Assembly: GCA_035652335.1 (NCBI GenBank)
Contig: DASRDZ010000056.1
Location: 1-64,000, forward strand
Length of the DNA: 64,000 bases
Direction: 5' to 3'
Source of the DNA: DASRDZ01 sp035652335
GTDB lineage: Bacteria; Chloroflexota; Dormibacteria; Aeolococcales; Aeolococcaceae
The notes under the pieces were generated by a model that was given only the letters and a program-made list of their open reading frames with translations, did not search any database and was not told where the DNA came from. A program made the translations under genes and the position numbers. Below, piece after piece: positions 9,721 through 18,116 of this stretch. How positions within the stretch are numbered: the stretch's first letter is position 1; every line of letters begins with the position of its first letter.

Positions 9721-11153
9721 TGCCCCGCGCCACCGCCCCGGCCCGCCGCGAGCGCGCCACCCGCCGGCGCCGCCCCCGCGCCGGCGAGCCGGTGGGGCCG
9801 CCGAGCGGCATCGTCGCCATCGTCGGGCGTCCCAACGTGGGCAAGTCGACGCTGTTCAACCGGCTCACCGGGCAGCGCCGGGCCATTGTCGACGAGATGG
9901 CGGGCCTCACCCGTGACCGGCTGTACGGCGTCACGGACTGGGGCGGCCGCGTCTTCACCGTCGTCGACACCGCCGGGCTCGACCCGTCGCTGGTGGTCGA
10001 CGCCGCCGACGAGGCCGCGCTGGTGCGCGGCACCCAGGAGCAGGCGCGCATGGCCATCGCCGAGGCGGACGTCTGCTGCCTGCTCGTCGACGTGCGCCAC
10101 GGCGTCACCGGGCTCGACGAGGACGTCGCCCGCATCCTGCGCAGCGGCGGCAAGCCGGTGCTGCTGGTGGGCAACAAGGCGGACTCGGCGGTCGACCCCT
10201 TCTGGTCGCACGAGGTGTACCGGCTGGGGCTGGGCGACCCCGTCTTCATCAGCGCCCTGCAGGGCAGGGACACCGGCGACCTGCTCGACCGCGTCGTCGA
10301 GCTGCTGCCACCTCCGTCCGAAACCGCCGAGGCGCCGGTGGCCGAGCACACCCTGCGCGCGACCATCATCGGACGGCCCAACGTGGGCAAGTCGTCGCTC
10401 CTCAACGCCCTGGTGGGGGAGGAGAGGGCGCTGGTCTCGCCGGTGGCCGGGACCACCCGCGACACCGTCGACACCTGGCTGGAGGACGGCGAGGGGCCGG
10501 TGCAGCTCGTCGACACCGCGGGCTTGCGCCGCCGCGGCGTGGTCACCACCGACGTCGAGCACTACAGCGTGCTGCGGGCGCTGCGGGCGATGGAGCGCAG
10601 CGAGGTGGCCATCCTGGTCACCGACGCCGCCGACGGCATCGTCGCCCAGGACCGGCACGTCGCCGGCTACGCCTCGGACGCCGGCAAGGCGCTGGTGGTG
10701 GTGGCCAACAAGTGGGACCTGCTCGACCAGGAGACCCGCGCCGACCCGCAGACCCTGAAGAAGATCGCCGTCGGCTTCCAGTTCGTCCCCGGCGTGCCGG
10801 TGCTGGCGGTCAGCGCCAAGGATGGCCGCAACGTGCGGCGCATCCTGCCCGCGGCGCGCATGGTCGCCCACCAGCGGTCGACGCGCATCCCCACCCCGGC
10901 GCTGAACACCCTGCTGCGCAGCGCCATCGACGAGCATCCCGCCCCGTACCACAAGGGCAAGCGGCTCAAGCTCTTCTACGCCGCCCAGGCGGCCACGCCG
11001 TCACCGACGATCGTGCTCTTCGTCAACGACCCCGAACTGCTCAACTTCGCCTACCTGCGCTACCTGGAGAACCGCATCCGCGCCGTCTTCCCCTTCAACG
11101 GCTCGCCGCTGCGCCTGCAGCCGCGCCGCCGCGAAGGCGACCGCGACAGGTAG
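9720..11153 (+). CDS. der: Ribosome biogenesis GTPase Der (EngA)
   Basis: 477 residues with two tandem Era-like GTPase domains, the hallmark of Der. Domain 1 has GRPNVGKSTLFN and DTAGLDP; domain 2 has GRPNVGKSSLLNALVG, DTAGLRRRG and NKWDLLD. A C-terminal KH-like domain follows and ends VFPFNGSPLRLQPRRR, a form of the conserved GTPIRL-type motif. An extra 30-residue basic N-terminus (many Arg and Pro) precedes domain 1 and is unusual. The protein acts in 50S subunit assembly. It is coupled to the JAMM gene upstream and followed after 7 nt by gpsA. Confidence 0.96.
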   Translation: MPRATAPARRERATRRRRPRAGEPVGPPSGIVAIVGRPNVGKSTLFNRLTGQRRAIVDEMAGLTRDRLYGVTDWGGRVFTVVDTAGLDPSLVVDAADEAALVRGTQEQARMAIAEADVCCLLVDVRHGVTGLDEDVARILRSGGKPVLLVGNKADSAVDPFWSHEVYRLGLGDPVFISALQGRDTGDLLDRVVELLPPPSETAEAPVAEHTLRATIIGRPNVGKSSLLNALVGEERALVSPVAGTTRDTVDTWLEDGEGPVQLVDTAGLRRRGVVTTDVEHYSVLRALRAMERSEVAILVTDAADGIVAQDRHVAGYASDAGKALVVVANKWDLLDQETRADPQTLKKIAVGFQFVPGVPVLAVSAKDGRNVRRILPAARMVAHQRSTRIPTPALNTLLRSAIDEHPAPYHKGKRLKLFYAAQAATPSPTIVLFVNDPELLNFAYLRYLENRIRAVFPFNGSPLRLQPRRREGDRDR

Positions 11154-11160
11154 CCCGCCG

Positions 11161-12180
11161 ATGCCGATCGCGGTCGTGGGCGCCGGGCAGTGGGGGACGG
11201 CTCTCTCCCAGGCGCTCGCCGCGGCGGGGCACGAGGTGTCGCTGTGGGCGCGCGATCCCGCGCTGGCCGAGCAGGTGGCCCGCACCCGGGTCAACGAGCG
11301 CTACCTGCCGGAGCTGCTGCTCCACGAGTCGGTGCGCGTGAACGGCGACCTCTCCACCGCGCTGGACGGCGCCACCACCGCCGTCATCGCCGTGCCCACC
11401 GGCGGGCTTCGCGGCGTCGCCCACTCCTGCCTGCCGCTGCTCGACGCCTCGTGCGCGGTGGTCAGCGCGGCCAAGGGCTTCGAGAGCGACACGTCGCGGC
11501 GCATGAGCGAGGTGCTCTGCGAAGTGCTGGGGCGGGGCAGCGAGGGGCGCGTTGCGGTCATGAGTGGCCCCAACATCGCACCTGAGATCGCCCGCGGCCT
11601 GCCCGCCGCCACCGTGGTCGCCAGCGCCGACCCCGACACCGCGGCCAGGGTGCGCGACGAGCTCACCGGCCCGCAGCTGCGCGTCTACAGCAACGACGAC
11701 CTCATCGGCGTGGAGTACGGCGGCGCGCTGAAGAACGTCGTCGCCATCGCCGCGGGCATCGCCGACGGTGTGGGCGCGGGGGACAACGGCAAGGCGGCGC
11801 TGATCACCCGCGGCATCGCCGAGATGGCGCGCCTCGGCGTCCGCGCCGGGGCCCGACCGCTCACCTTCGCCGGGCTCACCGGCCTCGGTGACTGCGTGGT
11901 CACCTGCATGTCGCCGCTCTCGCGCAACCGGCGCCTCGGCGAGGCCGTCGGGCGGGGCATGTCGCTGAAGGAGGCGCAGGCGCGCACCCACATGGTCGCC
12001 GAGGGGGTGACCACCGCCCGCGTCGCCGCCGGGCTGGCGCTGCGCCACGGCGTGGAGATGCCCATCGTCACCGAGGTGTGCGCCGTGCTCTTCGACGAGA
12101 AGCCGATCGCCGAGGCGCTGGGCGACCTGATGCGCCGCGGCGCCCGCGACGAGCTGCGCGAGTTCGGCCTGCTCGACTGA
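11161..12180 (+). CDS. gpsA: Glycerol-3-phosphate dehydrogenase [NAD(P)+]
   Basis: 339 residues. A Rossmann motif GAGQWGTALSQALAAAGHEV begins at residue 7, followed by SGPNIAPEIARG and the catalytic-Lys segment EYGGALKNVVAIAAGIADG, then GDNGKAALITRGIAEMARLG. It reduces dihydroxyacetone phosphate to sn-glycerol 3-phosphate for phospholipid synthesis. The der-gpsA pairing is common in bacteria, usually with plsY between; plsY is absent here. The start ATG 11161 sits 7 nt after the der stop. Confidence 0.96.
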   Translation: MPIAVVGAGQWGTALSQALAAAGHEVSLWARDPALAEQVARTRVNERYLPELLLHESVRVNGDLSTALDGATTAVIAVPTGGLRGVAHSCLPLLDASCAVVSAAKGFESDTSRRMSEVLCEVLGRGSEGRVAVMSGPNIAPEIARGLPAATVVASADPDTAARVRDELTGPQLRVYSNDDLIGVEYGGALKNVVAIAAGIADGVGAGDNGKAALITRGIAEMARLGVRAGARPLTFAGLTGLGDCVVTCMSPLSRNRRLGEAVGRGMSLKEAQARTHMVAEGVTTARVAAGLALRHGVEMPIVTEVCAVLFDEKPIAEALGDLMRRGARDELREFGLLD

Positions 12181-12263
12181 CACACCTGTTCGCTGGTCAC
12201 CCGGTCCGTGCCGGAGTAGCGTTGCGGCCGCAGTCCGCCGTTCATACCCAGGAGGTGTCTGCC

Positions 12264-12887
12264 ATGTGGGTTCGTGGATCGCGACTCCGGGTGCCGCCCG
12301 CGCGCATCGACTCGGCCATCAGCAACTTCACCGACGAGACGGTCCCCAAGCTGAAGAGCATCCCCGGCAACGCCGGCGCCGTGCTCCTGGTGGAGCGCCA
12401 GCAGGGCGTCGCCCTCGCCCTGACGTACTGGAAGGACCGGGCCGCCCTCGACGCCAGCGAGACGCAGGCCACCGGGCTGCGCGCCGGAGTTGCCGACACG
12501 GTCGGCGCCACCATCGAGGACGTGCAGCGCCTCGAGGTGATGGTCATGGAGCGGCAGGGCAACCCCGAGCCGGGCAAGATCGTGCGTGGCATCCAGTTCG
12601 CGCTCGACGCCGGGAAGGTCGACAAAGGAGTGGCCCACCTCCGCGACACGGTGACGCCGGAGCTGCGCCGGCAGAAGGGCTTCCGCGCCGTGATCTGCGC
12701 GGTGGACCGCCAGCAGAGCCGCGGCGTCGTGAGCACGGTGTGGGACACGCGCGACGACGAGGCCGCGACCAACACGTCGCTCGCCCAGCTGCGCAAGGAC
12801 GCGCTGGACCGCTTCGGCGCCAGCCAGGTCGACGTCCAGGTGATGGAGTCCGTCTACGTCGACATCCAGGTGTCGGCGCTGACCTAG
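12264..12887 (+). CDS. Two-repeat dimeric alpha/beta-barrel-like protein (hypothetical)
   Basis: 207 residues with a strong AGGAGGTG ribosome site at 12250-12257. The protein looks like two tandem units of about 100 residues, each with an amphipathic helix (VPKLKSIPGNAGAVLLVERQ; VTPELRRQKGFRAVICAVDR), a strand, and a closing strand (RLEVMVMERQ; QVQVMESVYV-type), the pattern of monooxygenase-like or ABM ferredoxin folds. The conserved turn KGFRAV / PGNAGAVL resembles the GF/GG turn of ABM domains. No cofactor motif is visible and the function is unknown. It is a monocistronic gene followed by a strong hairpin. Confidence 0.7.
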   Translation: MWVRGSRLRVPPARIDSAISNFTDETVPKLKSIPGNAGAVLLVERQQGVALALTYWKDRAALDASETQATGLRAGVADTVGATIEDVQRLEVMVMERQGNPEPGKIVRGIQFALDAGKVDKGVAHLRDTVTPELRRQKGFRAVICAVDRQQSRGVVSTVWDTRDDEAATNTSLAQLRKDALDRFGASQVDVQVMESVYVDIQVSALT

Positions 12888-12897
12888 CCTCGGAGAC

Positions 12898-12938
12898 AGG
12901 GCGGTCGGCCTGCGTGTCGCAGCGCGGGCGACCGCCCT
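12898..12938 (+). terminator. GC-rich hairpin terminator
   Basis: A 10-bp perfect stem (AGGGCGGTCG / CGACCGCCCT) with a 21-nt loop starts 11 nt after the stop of the 207-residue gene. It lacks a clear T-run, as is usual in such GC-rich genomes. Confidence 0.55.
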
Positions 12939-12991
12939 GCATCTCGGTCCGCGTCGCACCGTGGACGGCCCGCGCCGCGGTACGCGTCCCG

Positions 12992-12997
12992 TACGCT
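12992..12997 (+). promoter_or_regulatory. -10 element before the glycosyltransferase gene
   Basis: TACGCT lies 10 nt before ATG 13008 with no ribosome site between, fitting the TAnnnT leaderless pattern of this genome. Confidence 0.35.
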
Positions 12998-13007
12998 GCC
13001 AGCGCAG

Positions 13008-15170
13008 ATGCTGTTGCAGCTCACGTTGTTCTTCGCAATTGCGTCGTTCGTGACGACGCTCGTCGCCATCGTCCGCGGCGCGCCCGCCTGGCGGCTCTGG
13101 GCATCCTTCCCCGTCTGCGCCGTGGTGCTCGCGCTCTCCGGTGTGGTGACCGCGCGCGTCACCGACGACAACACGGTCGCGGTGGTCCTGCCGTGCGTCG
13201 CCGCCGTCGCCATGCTGGCGATGCGCGCGATGCAGCCGCGCTGGGGGTTGCTCTCGTGCCTGCTGATGGCGAGCTTCACGCTGGCGGCGGTGAGCTACCT
13301 GGCCTACGCGGCAGCCTGGACGTTCACCGCGGGGTACGGCTTCGCGGTGTGGGTGTTCTCGTCACTGCTGCTGCTGCTGGAGATCGGCGCTCTGGCGCTC
13401 GGCGTGTCGTACGCCTTCGAGATCCTCGACGTGCTGGGACGGCGCGAGCCGCGCGAGAAGCCCATCCCACCGCTGACGCGCCAGCCCTGGGTGGCCGTGC
13501 AGGTCCCCACGTACAACGAGCCGGTCGACGTGGTGCGACCCACGCTCGAGGCTCTCGCCGCGGTGGAGTACGACAACCTGCTGGTGCAGGTGGTCGACAA
13601 CAACACCAAGGACGCCGAGGTGTGGCAGCCGCTGCAGCAGCTCTGCGAGGAGCTGGGTCCGCGCTTCCAGTTCCTCCACCTCGATCCCTGGCCCGGCTTC
13701 AAGGCGGGCGCCTGCAACGAGGCCACGCGCCGGCTGCCGGAGAAGATCGAGGTGATCGGCATCGTCGACGCCGACTACATCGTCAACCGCCACTGGCTGC
13801 AGGACGTGATGGGCCACTTCGACGACCCCGGCGTGGCCTTCGTGCAGAGCTCGCAGCACTACCGCGACTGGGAGGACAGCGCCTACCTGCGCGGCCTGTT
13901 CCACAGCTACCGCTACTTCTTCGACGTCACCATGCCCTGCCGCGACCACCGCAACGCGATCATCTTCTGCGGCACGATGGGGCTGATCCGCCGTGACCTC
14001 CTGGAGCGCATCGGCGGCTGGAACGAGGAGTGCATCACCGAGGACGCCGAGGCCTCGCTGCGCCTGCTGGGTGAGGGCTTCCGCGGCGTCTACGACCGCC
14101 GTGCCTGGGGCGCAGGGCTGATGCCGCTCGACTTCGACGGCCTGAAGAAGCAGCGCTACCGCTGGGCGCTGGGCGGGATGCAGATCCTGCGCTTCCACTG
14201 GCGCGAGCTGCTGCCCTTCGCGCGCCACCGCCTCAAGCTGACGCGCGGGCAGCGCATCCACTACCTGCTGGGATCGGTGCAGTGGTTCGGCGACCTGCTC
14301 ACCGCCATGTTCACGGTCCTGCTGCTGGCCACGGCCGTCGCCACCGCGCTGCACCACCGACTGCCGCTGCGCCAGCTCACCGGCGCGGTCCTGGTCGTGC
14401 CACTGGTGTTCCTGGCCACCGGGATGATGCGCGCGCTGTGGGCGCTGAGCCGCACCACCGGCTGCTCACGCCGCGACGCGATGAACGCCCTGCGCTGCTG
14501 GTTCGCGATGAGCTGGGTGGTGGCGCTGGCATGCGCGCGCGGTCTGGTGACCTCGCGCGCCGTCTTCCTGCGCACACCCAAGCGGCGCAGCGACGAGTCC
14601 TCGCTGCTGCGCGCCATCATGTCCTCGCGCACCGAGACGCTGCTCGCGGCGCTGGGCGGCGCCGGCACCGTGGTGATGATCGCCGCCGCGCCCTCGTGGA
14701 CCACCGTCGCCCTCGGGATCCTGCTGCTGTTCCAGGCCTGGCTCTACACCTCGGCGCCATGGGCGAGCATGGCCGCCGAGGGGATCACCCTCACCCCTGC
14801 GCGCCGCGCCTACCTGGCCTCGTCGCAGAACACCGGCGACCGCCCCGCGCGCAATCCCGTGGCGGTCGGTCTCGCCGCGAGCGCAGCCCTGGTCGCGGTC
14901 GGCGGCGCCATCGCCGCCCTGGTGGCCAGCAGCCCGTCCGTGTCGCAGCCGCCGTTCACCCGCGGCCCCTCGGACCTGCCGCGCATCGGCGCCCTCGCGC
15001 CCGGGTCGAAGTCGACGCCGGCGCCGGCGAGCCCCACGCCGCAGACCACCTCCTCGGCGTCGACCTCCAGCTCGAGCTCCACGACGACGACCACGACGAC
15101 GTCGTCGTCATCCTCGTCGTCCGCGTCGTCCACGACGTCTGCGTCGCCGTCGCCCACCGGCGGCGGCTGA
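13008..15170 (+). CDS. Membrane glycosyltransferase, GT2 family (cellulose synthase-like)
   Basis: 720 residues. N-terminal membrane helices (about residues 1-140) precede a GT2 catalytic domain: VQVPTYNEPVDVVRPTLEAL, DADYI (DxD-type metal site), TEDAEASLRLLGEGFRG (general base) and QRYRWALGGMQI, which is the QxxRW acceptor motif of processive synthases. More helices follow. The last 90 residues are low-complexity Ser/Thr/Pro, as in a surface-exposed tail. The family makes polymers such as cellulose-like glucans, hyaluronan or N-acetylglucosamine chains at the cytoplasmic membrane; no PilZ domain or partner gene identifies the product. Predicted leaderless. Confidence 0.85.
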   Translation: MLLQLTLFFAIASFVTTLVAIVRGAPAWRLWASFPVCAVVLALSGVVTARVTDDNTVAVVLPCVAAVAMLAMRAMQPRWGLLSCLLMASFTLAAVSYLAYAAAWTFTAGYGFAVWVFSSLLLLLEIGALALGVSYAFEILDVLGRREPREKPIPPLTRQPWVAVQVPTYNEPVDVVRPTLEALAAVEYDNLLVQVVDNNTKDAEVWQPLQQLCEELGPRFQFLHLDPWPGFKAGACNEATRRLPEKIEVIGIVDADYIVNRHWLQDVMGHFDDPGVAFVQSSQHYRDWEDSAYLRGLFHSYRYFFDVTMPCRDHRNAIIFCGTMGLIRRDLLERIGGWNEECITEDAEASLRLLGEGFRGVYDRRAWGAGLMPLDFDGLKKQRYRWALGGMQILRFHWRELLPFARHRLKLTRGQRIHYLLGSVQWFGDLLTAMFTVLLLATAVATALHHRLPLRQLTGAVLVVPLVFLATGMMRALWALSRTTGCSRRDAMNALRCWFAMSWVVALACARGLVTSRAVFLRTPKRRSDESSLLRAIMSSRTETLLAALGGAGTVVMIAAAPSWTTVALGILLLFQAWLYTSAPWASMAAEGITLTPARRAYLASSQNTGDRPARNPVAVGLAASAALVAVGGAIAALVASSPSVSQPPFTRGPSDLPRIGALAPGSKSTPAPASPTPQTTSSASTSSSSSTTTTTTTSSSSSSSASSTTSASPSPTGGG

Positions 15171-15215
15171 CGGCGTCAGCCGGGGACGGGAAGCGCCGCC
15201 ACGGCCGGGCGAGGG

Positions 15216-15292
15216 TGGTCGGGGAGCGCGGACTCGAACCGCGGACCCCTGGTCCCCCAGACCAGTACTCTAACCATCTGAGCTACTCCCCG
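15216..15292 (-). tRNA. tRNA-Pro (anticodon GGG)
   Basis: The minus strand folds into a full cloverleaf. The acceptor stem is CGGGGAG paired with CTCCCCG, and the D arm begins TAGCTCAGATGG. The anticodon stem CTGGT/ACCAG encloses the loop CTGGGGG, giving anticodon GGG. The T arm is GCGGTTCGAGTCCGC. Discriminator A is followed by a genomically encoded CCA. It lies between the glycosyltransferase and the histidine kinase, opposite to both. Confidence 0.95.
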
Positions 15293-15431
15293 ACGGGTCC
15301 GGGGCGGCATTGTACCCCGCCCGCCGCGGGCTGCTCCTCCCAGGCCGCGAGCCGTCACATTCCACACCGGGATCGGGAAAACTTGACAGAATCGCTATAA
15401 AGTGAGGCGACAACCCGTCCTCAGGTAGCGA

Positions 15432-17084
15432 ATGCCAGGCAGACCCGCCCCCTCGATCCGCCCCCTCGACGACCTCTGGGCGCGGCGTCTGAGCCGCCGG
15501 CCCGGCGCCTCGGTCGCCGTGGCGATCGCCTGCCTGGCCGCCCTGGGAGCGCTGGTGTTCGGGGACGCCCACACCCCGGTGGGGGTGACCTTCGGCTCGC
15601 TGGAGGTGATCCCCATCGGCGCCGCCTGCTGGCTGCTCGCCCCGCGACCGGCCATCGCCGTGCTCCTCGGCGGGCTGGCGCTGCGCGTCCTCGACATCGC
15701 CGTCGGCGGCGTCCACCCGGTCACGGGGGCCTTCCAGGCCGTCCTCGGCGGCGGCATCGGTCTCCTGGTCATCGGCCTGGCGAGCAGCGCCCAGGCCCGC
15801 AGCCTGATGGAGCAGCGCGCCCGGGGCATCCGCCGCCTCACCCGCCTCCTCGACGCGCTGCGCTCGCTGGGCCCGGAGCGGGACCAGGGGCTGAGCCTGG
15901 CCGAGATCCTGGCCGGCGCCTCGGCGGTGTTCGGCACCCCGGGGACCGAGGCCCCCCGCACCTTCCTGGCCGCCGTCGACGGCGACCGCCTGCGGGTCAC
16001 CCTGGAGCGCAACCGCACCGACGGGCCGCCGATGCTCGGCGAGTCCTTCCCGCGCAGCGACGCCGTGGCGCTGCAGCCCGCCATGGACGACGGCGTCGCC
16101 GTCACGGTGCGCCGCCGCCAGCTGCGTGGAGCGGCGCGCCAGCTCGCCGCCCGCCTCGACGTCGCCACCCTGGTGGCCGGGCGGGTCCGCGCCGGGGGCA
16201 GGATCCAGGGCCTGCTCTGCGTGGGCTTCCCCGACGACCGCTGGTTCGACGTCGAGGAGCTCCGCCTGCTCCAGGCGATGGGCCACCTCGCCGGGATGGC
16301 CATGGACGCCGCGTCGGCGGTCAGCCTGGAGCGGCGGCAGACGGACGAGCTGCGCCGCCGCGCCGACCAGATCGCCGAGCTGGAGACGATGAAGCGGGAG
16401 TTCCTCCTGCTCGCCTCGCACGAGCTGCGCAGCCCCCTTGCGGTGGCGCGCGGCTACGCGGCGATGCTGCGCGACGGCAGCCTGGGCGAGCCGCCCGAGG
16501 CGTTCGGACGAGCGCTGGCGATCATGGACGACAAGCTCGGCGAGATCGGCGCATTGGTCGAGGACATGCTGGAGACCGCCCGGCTGGAGTCGGGCCACCT
16601 CGACCTCTCCGCCAGCGAGGTGGACCTTCGCGACGTGGTCACCACGGCGGTTGCGCGGCTGCAGCCGGTGGTGGGCGACCGCCACAGCCTCGCCGTCGAC
16701 CTGCCCGGCAGGCCGGTGGTGGTGCGCGGCGACACCGAGCGCCTGCGCCGCATCGCCGTCAACCTTCTGGACAATGCTGTCAAGTACTCGCCGGACGGCG
16801 GCGCCGTGGAGTGCGTCGTCGGCGTCCACGGGCGGCTGGCCGAGATGCGGGTCAGCGACCACGGCATCGGCATCGCGGCCGACGCCCAGCCACGCATGTT
16901 CCAGCGCTTCGGCCGCATCGTCACGCCGCAGACGAGCAGCATCCCCGGCACCGGGCTCGGGCTCTACCTCTGCCGCGAGCTGGCCAGGGCGCACGGCGGC
17001 GACATCACCGTCGAATCGCGGGAGGGGGAGGGGAGCACCTTCACGGTCACCCTGCCCCTGCAGCGGAGCGGCGCACGCGCCTAG
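15432..17084 (+). CDS. Membrane-anchored sensor histidine kinase
   Basis: 550 residues. Three or four N-terminal membrane helices (about residues 22-120) are followed by a coiled region, a GAF-like domain (about 130-300), a HisKA domain with the phosphoacceptor His in LLASHELRSPLAVARGYAAM, and an HATPase_c domain: N-box NLLDNAVKYSPDGG, G1 DHGIGIA and G2 GTGLGLYLCRELARAHGG. It autophosphorylates on ATP binding and passes phosphate to a response regulator not found nearby. The upstream spacer contains TTGACA at 15383-15388 and TATAAA at about 15395, too close together to be one promoter. The signal sensed is unknown. Confidence 0.9.
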   Translation: MPGRPAPSIRPLDDLWARRLSRRPGASVAVAIACLAALGALVFGDAHTPVGVTFGSLEVIPIGAACWLLAPRPAIAVLLGGLALRVLDIAVGGVHPVTGAFQAVLGGGIGLLVIGLASSAQARSLMEQRARGIRRLTRLLDALRSLGPERDQGLSLAEILAGASAVFGTPGTEAPRTFLAAVDGDRLRVTLERNRTDGPPMLGESFPRSDAVALQPAMDDGVAVTVRRRQLRGAARQLAARLDVATLVAGRVRAGGRIQGLLCVGFPDDRWFDVEELRLLQAMGHLAGMAMDAASAVSLERRQTDELRRRADQIAELETMKREFLLLASHELRSPLAVARGYAAMLRDGSLGEPPEAFGRALAIMDDKLGEIGALVEDMLETARLESGHLDLSASEVDLRDVVTTAVARLQPVVGDRHSLAVDLPGRPVVVRGDTERLRRIAVNLLDNAVKYSPDGGAVECVVGVHGRLAEMRVSDHGIGIAADAQPRMFQRFGRIVTPQTSSIPGTGLGLYLCRELARAHGGDITVESREGEGSTFTVTLPLQRSGARA

Positions 17085-17092
17085 GCATCGGG

Positions 17093-17098
17093 TACCCT
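17093..17098 (+). promoter_or_regulatory. -10 element (TACCCT)
   Basis: TACCCT lies 9 nt before ATG 17108 and just after the histidine kinase stop; no ribosome site intervenes. It is the same hexamer as before miaB and the MFS gene. Confidence 0.4.
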
Positions 17099-17107
17099 GG
17101 TGCGCCG

Positions 17108-17305
17108 ATGGCTGTCCTGGCCCCCTGCGACAACTGCGGCCGCCACACGCCGATCTACCGCCTCGCCGGGGTGATCCTCGACGGCGGCGTGGCCCGGCTC
17201 TGCCCCCGCTGCGTGTCGTCCGAGAAGGAGCGCATCGAGACCCCGTACGCTCCGCGCACCGACAACGGCGCCATCCAGCCGAGCACCTCACGCGAGGTCT
17301 GGTAG
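17108..17305 (+). CDS. Small zinc-ribbon-like protein (65 aa)
   Basis: 65 residues with two CxxC pairs, PCDNCGR near residue 7 and LCPRCVS near residue 33, spaced about 22 residues apart, as in rubredoxin-like or zinc-ribbon knuckles. A charged tail follows (EKERIETPYAPRTDN). It starts a short operon with pyrF (6 nt downstream) and has a leaderless-type promoter. The function is unknown; a regulatory or structural zinc protein is the cautious reading. Confidence 0.6.
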   Translation: MAVLAPCDNCGRHTPIYRLAGVILDGGVARLCPRCVSSEKERIETPYAPRTDNGAIQPSTSREVW

Positions 17306-17311
17306 GCCCCG

Positions 17312-18112
17312 GTGCGCTTCCACGACCGGCTCCGCGAGACCATCGCCAGGAGCGGGTCGCTGCTGTGCGTGGGGCTCGACCCCGAGGCGTCCCTGGGCAG
17401 CCCGCAGGCGGTGGAGCGCTTCTGCCTCGACCTCCTCGACGCCACCCTGGAGCACTGCGCCGCGGTCAAGCCCAACCTCGCCTTCTTCGAGCAGTTCGGG
17501 CCCGACGGCATGCGCGTCCTGCTCCGCGTCCGCGAGCGCGTGCCCGCCACCCACGTGCTGCTCCTCGACGCCAAGCGGGGCGACATCGGCAACACCGCCG
17601 CGGCCTACGCGCGGGCGCTCTTCGAGGTGCTCGGCGCCGACGCGGTGACGGTCAACCCGCTCATGGGGCAGGACAGCGTCGCCCCCTGGCTGGGCTACGC
17701 CGAGCAGGGGAGGGGGGTCTTCCTGCTGGCGCGGACCAGCAATCCCGGCGCCGCCGACCTGCTCGAGCAGCGCCTGCTCGGCGGCGTCGCGGTGTACGAG
17801 CGCATCGCCGACCTGGCGCTGCGCTGGGACGACGGGCGCGGGGCGGTCGGCCTGGTGGTGGGCGCCACCGCGCCGGAGGCGATCTCGGTGCTCCGCGCGC
17901 AGTCGCCGGAGCAGCCCTTCCTGCTGCCCGGCGTCGGCGCCCAGGGCGGATCCCTGGAGGAGGCGGTCCGCGCCGGTCTCGACGTGATGGGCAGCGGCGT
18001 GCTCGTCTCCGTCAGCCGCGGCATCGCGAGCGCGGCCGAGGGCCCGGGCGCCGCCGCCGCCGGCCTGAAGCGCCGCATCGCCGCGGCCCGCACCGCGGCG
18101 GGCGCCGCGTAG
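17312..18112 (+). CDS. pyrF: Orotidine 5'-phosphate decarboxylase
   Basis: 266 residues from GTG. The catalytic motif DAKRGDIGNTAAAYA contains the Asp-Lys-Asp array of the family. An N-terminal LCVGLDPE and a C-terminal LLPGVGAQGG (phosphate loop) place it in the longer PyrF subfamily (PF00215, type 2) of Actinobacteria and Chloroflexi-like bacteria. It decarboxylates OMP to UMP, the last step of de novo pyrimidine synthesis. No other pyr gene is in the window. Confidence 0.95.
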   Translation: MRFHDRLRETIARSGSLLCVGLDPEASLGSPQAVERFCLDLLDATLEHCAAVKPNLAFFEQFGPDGMRVLLRVRERVPATHVLLLDAKRGDIGNTAAAYARALFEVLGADAVTVNPLMGQDSVAPWLGYAEQGRGVFLLARTSNPGAADLLEQRLLGGVAVYERIADLALRWDDGRGAVGLVVGATAPEAISVLRAQSPEQPFLLPGVGAQGGSLEEAVRAGLDVMGSGVLVSVSRGIASAAEGPGAAAAGLKRRIAAARTAAGAA

Positions 18113-18116
18113 CCGC

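Noticed and set aside
15383..15400. TTGACA and TATAAA before the histidine kinase as one promoter
   Set aside because: Only about 6 bp separate the two boxes, so they cannot form one sigma-70 promoter; either may be part of a different one.
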